From positions 14,687,001 to 14,751,000 of the forward strand of contig NC_059476.1 of assembly GCF_018139145.2 (NCBI RefSeq): a stretch of 64,000 nucleotides of DNA, given 5' to 3'. Shown here one piece after another: positions 1 through 13,796 of the stretch (positions are counted from its first letter, which is position 1; every line of letters starts with the position of its first letter). The DNA is from Gymnogyps californianus. Lineage: Eukaryota > Chordata > Aves > Accipitriformes > Cathartidae. The notes beneath the pieces are model-generated. The model saw only the letters and a list, made by a program, of their open reading frames with translations, ran no database searches and was not told where the DNA came from. A program made the translations under genes and the position numbers.

Positions 1-751
1 GTGAGAGGAGGTGGCTGGATGCTGCTGGGAGGGAGCAAGGCCAGTGCTAGTGTTGGCTGCCAAACCCACCATGAATGCCTCTGCCGGGGAACAGCGAGTG
101 AAGAGTGGGGGACAGCCCTCAAGGGGTTGCTGTGGGGCTGCTCTTCTGCCTGCGGACATGGGGTGGGTTTTGCTTCACAAATCCTGGGTCCTTTTCTGCA
201 CTGGCCCTAGCCTTTCCACTGTGAATGCGCTCACTGCACCTCCCTCGCTGGGTCAAAGCTTGCCTCGCTCCGTCCTTTCTAAGGGGCTTCCTACGGTCAG
301 GCTGGTTGTACATGGGAACATGTTGCTTGTTTCTCCTCTTCTGCTAAGCTGTCCTCTGCACGCGGGGTGTCTCCAGAAGATGTGTAGCACTGAACCTTCT
401 ACTGCTTGCTGTCCCTGCTAAATATTGGAGACTCCCCTCTGCTGTGCATGGTGTAGAAAAGGGATGATTGCACCAGCTGGGTTTTTTTGAGATAAAGTTT
501 AAAATCCACAAGGGAGAGTAGTCCATCGCAACTTCCCTGACACACTGGAGTTCAGCCCCAGGGCTTGCTTGGAGGGTAGAAGAAGAGCAGCGTCTAAGCT
601 TGTCTCATCTGTTGTCCATGGAAGAGGGGATCAGGGTGGTGGTGGGTGATGGTTTTTGAATCTCCTGAATGATGAATAGAGACCAAGACCTGTGTTGTTT
701 CACAGCCTCCTCCCCACCCGCCCAGTCCCCACCACAGCATCTGCTGCTGCT
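1..751 (-). other. NEURL1: NEURL1 3' untranslated region (start) or downstream flank
   Basis: Sequence immediately after the stop codon on the minus strand. At least the part next to the stop must be 3' UTR. No AATAAA or ATTAAA appears on the minus strand between 751 and 1, so the transcript probably runs off the left edge. NEURL1 mRNAs are known to have long 3' UTRs. A plus-strand open frame of 136 codons (11-421) has no recognisable features and I read it as chance. Confidence 0.6.
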
Positions 752-993
752 CTAAGTGCTGCGGTATGTTTTGATGATATCTTTGATGGCCCGTCTGCAA
801 ATGGGGCAGCAAGCGTTGGCCATCTTCTTGAGCTTCAGCCCACACGAATAGCAGAGACACATGTGTCCACAGGAGTAAATGACCGTGTCTACCATGTTCT
901 CATAGCAGATGGTGCATTCATCTCCCCAGGGCCCTGAGACAGACGGGGAGATGGGTGACTCGGGCAAGCTGATTGGAGAGTTGGGAGCTGTGC
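752..993 (-). CDS. NEURL1: NEURL1 last coding exon, C-terminal RING finger and stop
   Basis: The terminal coding exon encodes residues 384-463 of the part present here, ending [10 protein letters not shown] and TAG at 754-752. A short linker ([16 protein letters not shown]) leads into a C3HC4 RING. The zinc ligands read as C410, C413, C425, H427, C431, C434, C446 and C449 in CTIC, CGH, CYSC and CPIC motifs. The RING recruits a ubiquitin-charged E2 and gives the protein its E3 activity. The ending IIKTYRST resembles NEURL1 (KTYRSS as I recall it) rather than NEURL1B. The acceptor is TTTGTGTTTCAG|GC just above 993, completing the split Gly codon from the preceding exon. All zinc ligands are present and there is no frameshift. 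Confidence 0.97.
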
Positions 994-2336
994 CTGAAAC
1001 ACAAAGAACAAGGTCACTCATGCTGCTTAAAAGGCTTCCTGACATCCCAGGGTAATTTCTGCCCTGAAGCTAGCTACAGAGGGAGGAACCATGCCCTAGC
1101 AGAAATGGATGCTCCAGGACCAGGGGTCCTTCCTGTGACCTACTGTCCCACTCGCTGAGTCCTGGTTCACACGCAAAGGCTCAGGGCAGCAGAAAGGCAG
1201 CATCTGCTGGGATCTGCTGCCCATGTAGAGCAAACCAAGAGACAGCTGTTCCCACGCAGCAGGGGCAAAGAGCAGATTCACGTTTTCAAACCACTGTCCA
1301 AACATTAACAAAGGAGGAAAAATCAGGAAGGGCGGATCAAGCCATCTGCTTTGAAAAGGGAGAGGCCAGGTGGCACATGGTGGCAGCAGCTCCCAAGACA
1401 AGCAGTACTTCATCTCTAGGGCTGATCCAGGGATGTGGGACCACAATGCCTGGCTACAAATCACCCCGTATGGATCCTTCAGGACAGGGGTGGGGTGGTA
1501 CCCGCATGGACAGCATCTAGCTCATAGTGGGTCATTGCTTTGAGAGCTATGAGGGACTGCAGTAATTATGCTTGTGGCACACCCGTAATGAGGCCTCACC
1601 AATGAAGCCAGATGAGGTAGCAAGATAATGAGAAAATTTCTATTTTTTTCCCCCAAAACCCATTAAAAATCTGAATGTTTGCTGTCACCAGTTATTAGAC
1701 TTGAGACTGGTAGGTACCTTCAGTGAAAAACACTCCTGGTTTGGACAACAGTGACAACGATTTGGTAAGTTATATAACCCACCATCAATGCCTTGGGATC
1801 ATGCAGGTGCCTGGGGTTTTAAAAATGCTGCACAACAGCCTATCATTTTCTACTGCATGTACATTTATCTAAACTCACTGGAATTCATCGGCATATTAGA
1901 AGTATCAATACTGCCTTTTTCTGAAGAGGGTACTGAAGGTGTGTGGAGAGGGAAAGGGGGGCTGTAGGCATACCCGTAGCTCCAGTCTAAGCTAGCGTGC
2001 AACACGTCGCTGCCACACAGCTCTCCAGAAGGAGCTGTGCGTCACAGGGCCACGCGGATAACAGAAACTCTGCTACCTCCCTTGGGACCTTTCATAATGA
2101 AAAGGGTTGGAGAAATATTGCTGTCTAGGCATCTAAGCGGCTTCCATGTAAAACAGACTGAAAATAGCCTTTGCAGAGGCTCTCCCTTCCTCCGTGAGGG
2201 AGCTGACAGGAGACTGTTGATCACTGTGGTTTTAGAGTCCTTCTGGGAGACAAGTGTGACACCGTGAAGGGAGGCAGTGCAGGAGCGGGCAAGGGGGAGG
2301 CAAAGGAAAGGCAGCAGGGGATCCCACCACACTTAC
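994..2336 (-). other. NEURL1: NEURL1 last intron (between linker exon and RING exon)
   Basis: A 1343-bp phase-1 intron with GT at 2336-2335 and a TTTCAG acceptor at 994. It holds no second gene that I can support. A 122-codon minus-strand frame (1096-1464) lacks any family signature, and nothing in it resembles an alternative exon with matching phase. No interspersed repeat was recognised. Confidence 0.9.
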
Positions 2337-2483
2337 CACTGATAGAACTGCAGAGGGGGCCAGAGCCACATGTAGACAATAAGGAGTCAGAGACGCCGCT
2401 GCAGAGGACGGTGGGGGAATTGGGTGTCGATGTGGGCGAGCTTGGTGTGGACAATCCCAGCCGCTCGGCTAATATGGTGGAAC
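2337..2483 (-). CDS. NEURL1: NEURL1 coding exon, Ser/Thr/Pro-rich linker between NHR2 and RING
   Basis: This 147-bp exon encodes residues 335-383 plus split codons. It begins [10 protein letters not shown], continues through [14 protein letters not shown], and ends with a [19 protein letters not shown] stretch. The family has GSTILAERG, a Ser/Pro/Thr cluster and LSDPLLSTCSSGPL at this point, so the assignment is secure despite the low complexity. The acceptor is GTGGTGCAG|GT at 2484 and the donor is G|GTAAGT, with the intron starting at 2336. Both boundaries are phase 1. The segment is probably disordered and carries several SP and TP dipeptides that could be proline-directed kinase sites (inference). 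The heptads STPSSPT and STPNSPT lie back to back, suggesting a small in-frame duplication. Confidence 0.95.
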
Positions 2484-5400
2484 CTGCACCACGAGAAAAG
2501 AAACCTACAGTTACTTTTAAAATTGGGGCTGATGAGGCACTGGGGATATGTGGCAGGGTGTGCAGCTCTCAGTGCTTGTCAGGATTTGTGTCTCAGCAGC
2601 ATGAAATCTAGGGAAGATCTAAAGGAAAAAAACCCTCATATGCCTTTTTAAATGCTAGCAGCTGGCCCTGAAGAGACATCGAGCTTCCACGGCCCCTGAA
2701 ATTTGCGGGAGCTCCTTTAGCCATCATAACCCTTTGTTTCTGCCCTTAAATGTGTCTCAAGTCATTAAGTGCAGTTACTTTCCGTATGGTTTCATGCTCA
2801 TATGCGCCCTCAGCACTATATCCAGCGATGGGCTTGTAGTCAGTAGAGGACACAGCCTGCAGTAGGGTGGGCTGGACTCCAGCACAAGAACATATCACCT
2901 TGTCAAAGCACTCTTCGCTAACCCAGTGCAAAACTGCATCATTCCAGGCTCCAACAAATTCATGCAAAGTCACTCAAGGACTTCCCAGAGACAAACATGA
3001 GGGATTGGCAATCGGGAAAACTTAACTCTGCTCACTGCTCTGCCTCTTTTGTATGGTGACTTCTGTCAGAGGCGGGGATAAGTCACCAAAATGCATTTGG
3101 CTCTGGGATGAACAAGGACACCTCTCCCCCCGTTCAGGAACATTTTCTCCACTCCCTGCATGTCTGGATGTGATGGCTCAAGAGTGCAGAGCCCCTTCAA
3201 GTCACTTCTAGGTGTTCCCAGCTCCATTACCTCCTGCTCTCGCTGCCCACCATCACCTCTGTGTTAGTGTGCTGTCTGCCTGGAAAAGCCAGCTCTGCGC
3301 CACAGCCTGCTGGGCACCCTCCCTCTGTCTCAGCCTCTTTCTTCTGCTGTTATAACAAGTATCTTAAAGCTCCTTCCAGAAGAGAAAAAAATGGGAATGC
3401 TTAAAACTCTAGCTGCTGCAAAGGTTTTGTAGGGGAATTTCATTGTTAACAATGCAGCTTGGTCTTCAGTAAGACAGTGGTGAGACAGCGGCATACACAT
3501 GCATGAACCAAGGTATGGTTTCTTGGTGGTAAGAACTAGTTTGCCTACGGTTTTAACGTTTCTAGTTCCCCAGCTGAGAAGACAACCAGAGTAATTCCAA
3601 ATCAGAACTAAAATGCTAAGACTTCTTCATGTTACCATATAAGGAGCCGAGAGACACAGAGGGTTTGGATCCGCAGTGTCCTCGATGAGTCGGAGGCTAC
3701 TCTCCAGAGAAAAAGCAGCAGTAGGAGGCCAGGAAAACCCCATGGGCCAGAAAGGTCCTTCAGTTCCTATTTGCAGGGAGGCTACCGAGACAAGGAGGAC
3801 CAAACCTGGGAAGCAGGGATTCCAAATGCCAGCTGTGGATTGTGCAAAAAAAACAAAAGCACAGCAGCAGCCAATGCCAGGTTCTTCTGCCCTTTTTAGC
3901 AGAACAAGACTGAGCAGTTTAAGTGTAGCACAGGGACTGAGGGGGGGTCATGTTTGGGTCGAAATCTGTTCTGAGGACTGCCTATGGGAGAAGAAGCAAT
4001 TTAGCTTCAGCCTTCAGTCCCTCAGTTTTACCCCTCTTCAACTAAGGCGTGCTTTGCTCACAGGCACAATCTGAAGTTGAATTAGCCTCTGTAATGGGCT
4101 TTGGGGCTCTCACACTTGAGATGCTGTAGAGAGGCACCTCCTTTATCACATAGAGGGGAGCTGAGGCTGGAGTTTAACTCAGTAAATATGCAAAGAGAAT
4201 GATGCAGCCTCTAATGACAGCCACTAGCAATAGCCCTTCCCTTCCAATCTGACAGATGACCGTAGCAGAAAACTTACCCTTTGGGTAACACACTGTAAAC
4301 AGGCCCAGCAGGGGCACAGATTTCAGCTCGTTCACTGCACACAGAGCAAATATGAACACTGAGCAGCTGAACAAGTTTTTCAAGCCTTCCCTCTCCTCCC
4401 TGCAGCCTGGAGACATTTCTTCCATTCGGCTGACACACAGCACATTGCATTTCTAACACCAACCTGGTCATTTCATTAAATGCAAAATAAAGACCATTAG
4501 GAGCATTTTTCTTCCTGGACTAATAGGAGAATTTGGAGGTGCCCCAAGTGTTACAGAGTATGAGCTGATGAAGCATGCTGACAGCAGTGCAAATGGCCTT
4601 TCCACAGTGCAAGGAGAGCTCATCAGTGCAGGAACCGCAATCTTCTCTGGTTGTAGCTGGTCTGAGTCCCAAAACGGCCTTACCCAAGACCCAAGGGCCG
4701 GTACACACCTTTCCAATTCTTTCTCCTAACACAAGGCACAGCTCTTGACTTTTCTCCAGCATAAGTATAGAGCTTTGTTTAAAACAATCTGAGTTCCCTA
4801 CCAGACAAGACACACTTCTCCCCTGGTGACAGAATAATCAACATAAGACACGTTACTCATGCTGTTAATATATTGCTGGATGGTGTGCAGATACCATGAC
4901 AAGGAGCATAGAATGAGAACATGTGCAGGGTGGAATGAGTGTGGCCAGCCTGGCTTAACTAAAACCAGATACATGTGCTCAAGGCCAAACACGCTTATTG
5001 TGTGCACAGAGCTCCCACCAAGAGCTAGCTTTCAAACCATGATTTTAAAAAATTAAATAATTCTAAATACATCAATTTAAATGTTATTCCTCTCTCTAAA
5101 GCCCCCAGATAAATTGTCTCTGCTGCTAACTTGTCTCATGCTTGATCTCAAACATGCTGAACACACTGGAATCACCTTTAAATGGATTTTGAATCAATTC
5201 CATTTGCTGTTTTATCTTTGCAAGGTCCAATTATTAGCAAAATCCAATGCAGATTGACTTTTTCTCTGCACTTCTGTCATCACTCTGGGAGAGGTGCAAA
5301 TAAATGAACCTATATGTCCACCCACAAAAGGAAAGAGAGTATTATATTTTCAGTAGAAGAGAGCATTACCATGGAATGTACAGACAACATCATGCCAGGA

Positions 5401-5699
5401 AAGGCTGCTAGTACGCTAAAGGTTTGTAATTCAAAATGGTCTTGCCAAACTGGAAATAGGATCAGAAATAAATGGGATGGTATTCAATACGATCAAATGC
5501 AAAATACAGCACTTCAGCAGAGATAATCAGCTACTCAAATACAGGACAGGGAATTAGTCCATTCAATTACAAATTCAGCTGTCCTACAGAAAAAGGCCTG
5601 AGGATTGCTGGAGGTCACCAGATGATCATAAATCAACAATGCCGTCCTGTTATGAAAAGGTTGTGCCAATCCAGGGTCATATGAGGCTGGTTAAGGACC

Positions 5700-5860
5700 G
5701 GAGCAGGAGCCTGGAGGCACTGTGGTATCTCTGTCCCTGGAAATACTCAAAACTCAACTGGACAATAACTTGGAAGTTAGCCCTGCTTTGAGCAGGAGGT
5801 TGGATTAGATAATTCCCAGGGGTCCCTTCTGACCTAAAATGTTGTATGATTCTATGATTT
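5700..5860 (+). mobile_element. CR1 LINE fragment, 3' end
   Basis: The sequence carries the hallmarks of a CR1 non-LTR retrotransposon 3' end in plus orientation. A CCCTGGAAATACTCAAAACTC block is followed by CCTGCTTTGAGCAGGAGGTT, then a TTGGATTAGATAATTCCCAG block and a GGTCCCTTCTGACCT block. It finishes with the octamer-type tail GTATGATTCTATGATTTTT. CR1 elements are usually 5'-truncated, as here. The 5' limit is approximate and similarity may start somewhat earlier. No coding capacity remains. It is antisense to NEURL1, so it sits in the intron as a reverse-orientation insert. Confidence 0.85.
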
Positions 5861-8800
5861 TTAGATGGCAACGTTTTTCACAGGCTGCTAAAAGGAGAGA
5901 AGAAACAATCTGTTCTTTGTGAAAGTTCTGGATAAGACAAGAAATCATGGGCTCAGACTCCTAAGGTATTCAGGTTAGACATTATGTAGATAGTGAAGCA
6001 CTGCAAAGCAATCAGACTTCCTAGAGAGACTATGGCACCTCCATCATTAGAGCTCTTTAAGAACAAGAAGGTGAAGTACGTAGTCTCTTGGGATCCCATC
6101 CAGCAATTGTGATTTTTATGAGAGTCGTTATCTGTATCCATAATTGCCCTTTTATAGAACGTCCTAACTGTGACCAAAATACAGCAGCTGTGGCCGTCAG
6201 AGATGCTTTTGGCTCTCTGTGTCTATTGTGGTGAACAGGGTGGTTTCCCAGAACATTGCAATCCATTCTCAGAGGATATCTCCTGAGGCTGTCCCAACTT
6301 TTAAGCATCTCTCTTAATAGCAGTTGTCTGGGGAGAGCTGTACCGCTGAAGGATTTACGTTGGTAAGAAGGCCAGGTATAAAGTCAATACTTCCTAAAAA
6401 TACAGCAAATTTTCAATTAATGCTCCCCCTTTATTAATTTACAAAAATATTATTTCTACATTTCTTTCTCATATCAAAATGTTTATGTTGACCTGCTTAT
6501 TACTGCATAGGCCCCAGAGAGAGAATCAGAAAACAACCACAACAACAAAACCAGGTGGGAAGAGCAATGTGCTGTCTACATTCTCCTTCTGAATACGCTT
6601 AGGGGCATTTGCTATGATGCAAGTAAATCCCCAGGGCATCTCTGTGTCCTAGAGCAGGGAGTAACTGCCACGAATCTGTTCTGCAGCTATTCCCAACCTA
6701 TTGCTAGCAAGCAGTATATTAATACTTCCAGATTCAAACTACAGCTGAGATGGAGAGAAAAGGAGAGTAATGCCAAAGGGCATGTTTCTTCCTTATTACT
6801 GTTGACTTTGGATCACTGAAGGTTGGGAAACTGCCAGTTTAAGGTGTTCATAACACATTTCTTAATCTGGTATCTATTCCTGAGAGAGGGGGTAGAGGGA
6901 CAGGGCCATTCCTGGGACTCAAATAATGACAACAGGCTGAACTCCATCAGATTATGAAACACATCCATCAGCCAGTGAAAGGTACCCAGTAACTTCTTGG
7001 GATTTGACCAGGGCATTCCTCATACTGTCCCAGTGTGGGGAGGAGTGTTCATGTTCATAAGGAGACAAAAGCAAGACTCAACCCATTTTACTAAATCTCT
7101 GTCTCCCTCTCTTACCCCTTTCCTCCTCATAATAAAATTCAACATTATATAGTCCCATTGCATTTTTTCAGATCTTAACCAAAAAAGCTTGCAAGCACAA
7201 TGTTTCTGTAAGAGCACTGGGACTGTGCTTGTGGAAGTCTTGCAGAAACCAGGCTCCACAGGCTGAAAATGTCTGCTGCTTTGAAGTGGAAATGCAGTAT
7301 TGCATAGTCTGGAGACTTTGCTTTCAAGGTAGAAAAGAAACAAATGAGCAACACCCAGCATTTGCCGGCTGCAAAGAGGAATGAATATCATGATTTCTGC
7401 CCCCAGAATGCTTTCTGGCAATGCCAAACACCATCTCAGGTGTTTCACTCACCTTCTGCTATTTGCATTACCTGTCTAGGCTCTTAATGACTATTTAATA
7501 AGCATTATAAAAATAACGCATAACCACTCGGTCTGCACTCCAGAGCTATCCTTTTTTTCCCCTTTAAACCCATCCAACTTAAACTTCGTTTTTCCTGGCT
7601 TACAGGATGCTGTCAGTAAATGACCACTACTGTCCAGCTCGCAGTTCACATAGTTTGATCATCTTCACCTTTTTAAGGGGCTTTCCTTACCCATACCCAT
7701 CTTAAGGACCATGCCAGGATCTTAACTAAACATTGTACCTAAAAGACAAAATATGGGAGCCTCCTGCCATAGTTTCTAAGGAAGATAAAGTCTTATGCAA
7801 CATACTGACTTGCCTATATGCTGAGTATCATGTGGAGCACATTGACAGCCCCTTCTCTTTTTATAACACATTTGCTGCATAAATAGGACAGCTAATAAAG
7901 ATCAGGTAATTACCGATAGTAATCACAGATTTTCAATGTTGTTCCATCCATCCACACATCCCAGAGCTTCCAGCACACAGTGGAAAAGATTAGAACAGCT
8001 GCTGAAATCTGGCTGCAGCGTTCAACTGGCATATTTAAGGGTGCTCAAGAGAGCTGTGCACTTCTCATACATTTTAGTCCAGTGAGCACTGGGCACCTGA
8101 CAGCCATAGTCATTTAGATGCCTTTCAAAACTCTCAACTTGATTTCCCTTTCTTAGGAGCCAGATTTTTAAGCCTGTCAGCTAAAATAATTCCTCTATCT
8201 CAAAAACTGTTCAATATCCATTCTCGCATTTAACACTCTCAATGTATCAGGGCCATTGATTTTGTTATCTAAATAGGATCAAGGTTCTTTCAAAAATCGG
8301 GCACAATTGTGGGTACTGAGCTCATGTGAACATCTGCCTAAGGAGGTCTGTCCCATAACACGTGAACTCCTGAAGTGTGAGTGGGCCGTGATGTTACTGA
8401 GACTGGATACTAGAGCAACTTAACCCTCTAAGAGTCATATCTTTGCTTAATCTAATCTACTACAGATCTTTGGCTTTATAGTGACCACTAGTATGTGAAC
8501 ACCCTTGATAAATAACCATGTGCAAGACTGGTAGGACGGGGACCTCAATTTTGGTCCTTACTATTTTTTTACTGAAAATTTTTCTATATAAGTCAGTGGG
8601 GTTTTTTTCTGCTCATGGATGTAGCTTGTGTAGAACTTTCCCACTTTATTTTTTCCTCTATTCATCCACCAATTTCAGAAGAAGGTAGAGATATACTTTT
8701 AACTATTAGAGAATGTAGACTGGTGGAATTACACAGCTCTTTCGCAGATTACAAGAGCAAAAGCCCATATTGAAGATGCAGTGGGGAACCTGGAACAGTA

Positions 8801-11800
8801 CACTAAATGTGTATTCTCTTGACCTTGCAATCTAGTGGCAAGACACAGTGTACTGAGATCTCCTGGGCTCTTTCCTCTGTCTTCTCCCAGAAAGATGAAG
8901 TTTCTGTCTTTGGATGTTCCCCAGGCAGATGTCAGGCTAAGACCTCTCCCTTGACACTGATACTAGAAACCTTGGTATTCCATCAGTGGCACATCCTCTA
9001 AAAGGTGGGTCTTATCAAGACAAGCTTTGCAAGAGCTAAATCCTTCCACATTTTATTTCAGTAACTGGTTTTCACTAATGCAAATGTTCCACCAGATGTA
9101 GAGAGAGCTGCAAATACCAAACATGGTTTCAGCAAGATAGTCACAATGCTAAAATGACAGCCCTCCCCACAGCATGCTCTCTGTTTCAAAGAACAGCCAT
9201 ATACATTTCTGCACATTACCACATTTTCTTGCCTCCAGCCAAGGCTGCAGGAGAGCTATTCTCTCCCCCAAGGCCACTCAGCTCTTGCCCAACAAGGACT
9301 TCTGAATCCATCGTGCTAAAACAAAGGAACAAAGCACCTGTTGCTGCCTAAGCACACGGTAGTTAAAGATCAACAATAATGTTAGGGAAGGATGTAAGCA
9401 TATCCATCACTTCTGAATGCTATAAAATAGATGTATTTACACAGCCATTTGTTGTGTTCCCACGGTGATGGGAACAATACTGCATTGACCAGAAACCAGA
9501 GCTTCCTTCCCCCTGCGCTCAATGGGTTTTTGCCAACCATGCTCTCAGAGCCCAGCCTCTGTGCTGCAGCTCATCTCTGCCTCTCAGGTGACCAACATCA
9601 GTTGGTGATCCATGGGGTTTTTTGCATTCAAGTATTTCCTGGAGGATTTAAAAACTGTTCTGAATAGAACAATATTACATTTTGTTCTTTACAAGCCCAT
9701 AAAAACATAAGGGATTTTGCCTTATGCTACAGAAATGTCCGGAAATAGGTCAAAAAGCAGCCTGGCAGATTTTGCATGTAAAACCATAAGGTCTGTGTTT
9801 GCAGATGGGTGTCAGACAACCACTGTTCGGGGAAGTAAAAGTTAGATCCAAACCACATGGAGAACAACAGTTCCGACTTTCATGTGGATCAGAAAAGGAC
9901 TGTACTTTATGGCTTCACTGGAGCATTGCTGTCTGCTGTGTCCAGAAGGGCAGCAGGGCACCAGCACATCTATTACCCTTCGGCAGTCATATGCACAGTC
10001 CAGCTAAGCAGGAGAAGCATGAAAGCTCCAGACACCATGGAAGTTTTTGATTCAGCAACAATCACAGCCCAAGCCCCATGTGCTGTCTGAAAGCAAAGAG
10101 CACACAGCAAACTTACAGGGTATCTTTCCTGACCTGACAGGTGAAGTTCAGCGGTTACTCAGCACTTCATCCTGCAAAATCCTGAGGGCATGGACACCAT
10201 GCAATGAACACCTAGCTGAACTGAAGTGAAAGAGCCTCTAATGGGGCTCCATCTCTCAATCTGAGAAATACTAGACCAACAAAGTACCCAAACAGATGCT
10301 TAGATCAAAAAGAGGTTAAAAAAGAAGCCTGGATTAAGTGGCTGAACCACATGAAAAATGAGAGTTGGAGCTTTCATCTTGTTTAAGAAAAACAAAACAA
10401 AAAGCCCTCTAAAAGATCACAAGTATTAATTACTCTGACCAAAAATGTTTCTGTTCATAAACAGCACCTTTTCCAGGTCCATCTCAAAAAGGCCATTTGG
10501 TTCAGAGTATTTAGGAGACCACAGCAAAAGTAGCTCTGTGAGCAAAAGGAAAATCGCTGCCTAACCCAGCACCTCCAAGCTCTGTGCTTCTCCAGGAGGG
10601 ACATGTATAAATAGGGTGGTAGATGCATACAGGAAACAAAAAGTTTCACTTTTCTTGGCCAGCATTGCTCTGAGTTTCTATGGAACACTCTGCTGGATGA
10701 AAAGGCATCTGACAAAGAAGGAAAAGAAAGAGTTTAGTCTGCTGTGTCACTCTCACAGTAGCCAGAATAACTAACTCATGCCAGTGTTAGTTCAAAGAAT
10801 AGGCAGATTTTATCTGTCCTGACAGACAAGTTGCAATTCAAAGAGGCTGGTATATGATCCCATATCCTGTATATTCACTGTAGGCAGGCAAAGGCGTTAT
10901 GAGATAAGGGAGATCTATACATCACTTACTATGAACATCTCACTGCAGCCAGGGATAGTTTATTATCCTAGTGATGATAATCATTTCCGCTCTTGTGGAG
11001 GAAAGCGTGCAGAGGACGAGACATTTGCAAGCCCTGTGGCTGTCGCTTAGAGGAGGTCCACTTGCTTTACCCAGCCTTTACCCAGACGCTGGCTGACACC
11101 TCAGTACACAGGCTAATGCTCATTGACTTACCCGTGGCAAGTGTGGATTAATTATGTCACATGTGATGAGATCTTTAGTGAGATGGTACAGAGGTGCCAT
11201 GAGCAGGTATTAACTCTGACATTGCTGACACTGACCACAAGGGACAAGCATTTGACTGCATCCAACTCTCTGTGACCATGCAGTTTTCCAAGGCACAAGT
11301 TATAAAGCAACTTGTCCTCTCTAACACAACAGCTTCTCTTTGTGCTAATTCTCCTTTAAAACAATGAATACAAAACAGGATGTGAATGGAGAGCCCTGTG
11401 CAGTGCTAGCATCAAGCCCAGAAGTTACAGACGCTGTAATGCTCTTGTGCAGCTCTTACAACTTAACATCAGTAATGTGTACTTCACTTGCAATGAAAGG
11501 TAAAACCATAAATGATAGGAGGGTTTATGAAGACGCATCAATTAATACAAGTGGATTTCTTTCCAAGAGGCACTGAATATTATCTCTTTTCCTCCCCGCC
11601 TAGTCTCTAACACCATAAAATACCATGTACCCTGCAGTGCATAGGAACTCCAGGCAGTTAAGTGCCACACAGCGCCGGCCTGTCAGATCCCAATCAGCTT
11701 AATGAGGCCATTTTCCATACAAGTGGGAAATGTTTCCAAAATAAATAAAAAAAACCATGGATGATAAAACTCTGGGGCACTTCTAATTGAACACGTGTTA

Positions 11801-13303
11801 AAGGAAGAGATTCATTATATGCATTACTGTGCAACAATGTTATGCATTTATCAGGCTTCACTTGTGCTGTGTTTAATTCAGCAATTTCCACATCACTGGA
11901 ATGAACCAAGGTGGAGAAGGATCAAGTTCCCAAATGGGTAATGTACTGGCCACCTCTGAGATCAGAGATGACGGTGTGTAATTTACTACTGCAAAGAACT
12001 ATCTTCTCTCAAACAGGAGAAACTTATAGATTCAGAGCTGGAGAACCAAGATCCCGGATTCTCCTTGCCTGTGTAAGATACTTTTCTACAAACTGTACCT
12101 ACTGTCTGCACCATGGGCAGTGTGTATAACAACTGTACATACCAATTAGCATTTAAATATTTTGTATGCTTGCTGCAGTAATTGCATGTGCAAAGTAAGC
12201 ATATAACTGCACCCAGAGTGGAGAAGTTTTTTGGAAGGGACAGATATTCTGCCATGGGATGCTGGAGTCCTGGGACAGTCAAGGAGCAACCACAGGCTAA
12301 GAAAATTGTTTACATAGGAATGGACAAAAGCCTTGGAAGAGAGGGGGTAAGATGGGATCAGCTCCCAAAAAGCCCTACAGATTCTTAGGAGGATCAGGCC
12401 AGACAAGTGCCGCAGCAGAGACCAGAGAAAAGAGGAGAAAGTCTCCCTTGGAGATAATCTGGAGACAGTAGTTGCAGGAACTGTATCAGCAAGGTAAGTG
12501 AGGAATCCTGGGATGCAGAGGAATAATCCTGGTTAGAAAGGAGAGGGCGGTCTTTAAGGCTTAGATATGGCCTGTGAATCACTAGTGGTCCGTGGAGAGC
12601 TGGTCACTCACCTGGGATAGAGCTAAAGTAAAAAAAAAACAAAGAGGGCAATGCGATGAATGTCACAGAAGGAAGCAATTTCCCCTGGTAAACCATTGCT
12701 CTGTGTCACCTAAGCAAGACACTACTCTGTTCACCCATGAAACCGCAACCCTTTCCAGTTGGTTCCTCAGGATAAGGGCTCTATTGCAACACGGACAGCA
12801 TCACCAGGGCTGCTAAGCTTGGCCACCAGTAAGAGTCCTAATGGGCACAGCTTTGAGTAAGCCTGCCTGTAATGGGATTGACTGCAGTTTGCCTCTACAC
12901 ACTGGCACTGAGGCCACTTCAGATCAAATTTCACTGTTGACTTAAAGAGCCCTTTGCCAGCACCTTTTGTCCCATAGGATGCTGCTGAACTAACTCCCAG
13001 TTTGGTCCTTGGCCGACTGTTGTTGTCAGAAATCCCAAGGAACCAAGGATTCATAGTTGTTCTGTCTGCAAGTCCCTGGTCAGCTCTTTCTTCCTCGCCC
13101 CCCCAGTCTTGAGTCCATTGACCAATTTCAAGAAAGTCTGAAAGAAGGATGGAAACCTCAGCAACAACTGATTTCTAAATATTTTGCAATGGGCAGCTAA
13201 GTAGAAGCCCCAACTCGTGTCCATGGTAAAGGAGGCAGGAGAGCTTAGCCCGCACACTCTGCATTTATCCAGCATGGATGTGAATACAGACTTACCCACA
13301 TCA

Positions 13304-13351
13304 AATGCTGGCTCTTGGGTTGTTTCTTTCAGGCCTAATGCTGGCTCTTGG
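13304..13351 (+). repeat. 15-bp spaced direct repeat
   Basis: AATGCTGGCTCTTGG appears at 13304-13318 and again at 13337-13351, separated by 18 bp. It has no recognised function and may be a remnant of a local duplication. Confidence 0.85.
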
Positions 13352-13774
13352 CCAGCGTCAGGATACATCCAGAGAGCTGCAATATTGTGCAGCTGTTCTG
13401 GTGGGGCTGGAGTTATTGAAGTGCATGGACAGAAAGGACACAGATAAGTTGGCAACTCAGCTTCATTAGCATGACTGTTGATGGAACATGTTATTTCATT
13501 GCTCAAAAGAAAACTTCAATATTACTGGAAAGGATGAAATTCACAAGGGAAACCACACCAAAAAAAAACAAAATAAAGGAGACGAAGGAAGATGTTTTAC
13601 ATGATGGTGATTCACTCTGAGACAAAAGAAAATGAAAGAATATTCCCAACCATTTGGATCCCCAGATACTAAAAATATAAACTTATTGCTGTGATAGCTC
13701 CTCCAGACATGAGTCATACATTTTAAAACCTTATAGGGTCAATCAATTTCACTTCATAAATCAATTACACCACC

Positions 13775-13796
13775 AAAACCAGACCAAAACCAGACC
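13775..13796 (+). repeat. 11-bp tandem duplication
   Basis: AAAACCAGACC occurs twice head to tail and is followed by AATG. It is a minor local duplication. Confidence 0.9.

Noticed and set aside
11..421. 136-codon plus-strand frame at the left edge
   Set aside because: It lies opposite the NEURL1 3' untranslated region or flank and has no recognisable motif.
2264..2611. 115-codon plus-strand frame with a VGELGVD repeat
   Set aside because: The repeat is the antisense reading of the duplicated STP heptads in the NEURL1 linker exon. The frame spans both splice sites of that exon.
2746..2973. 75-codon minus-strand frame with protein-like composition
   Set aside because: It lies in the intron just upstream of the linker exon, but the linker exon already joins in phase to NHR2. 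I recognise no family and see no matching splice pair.
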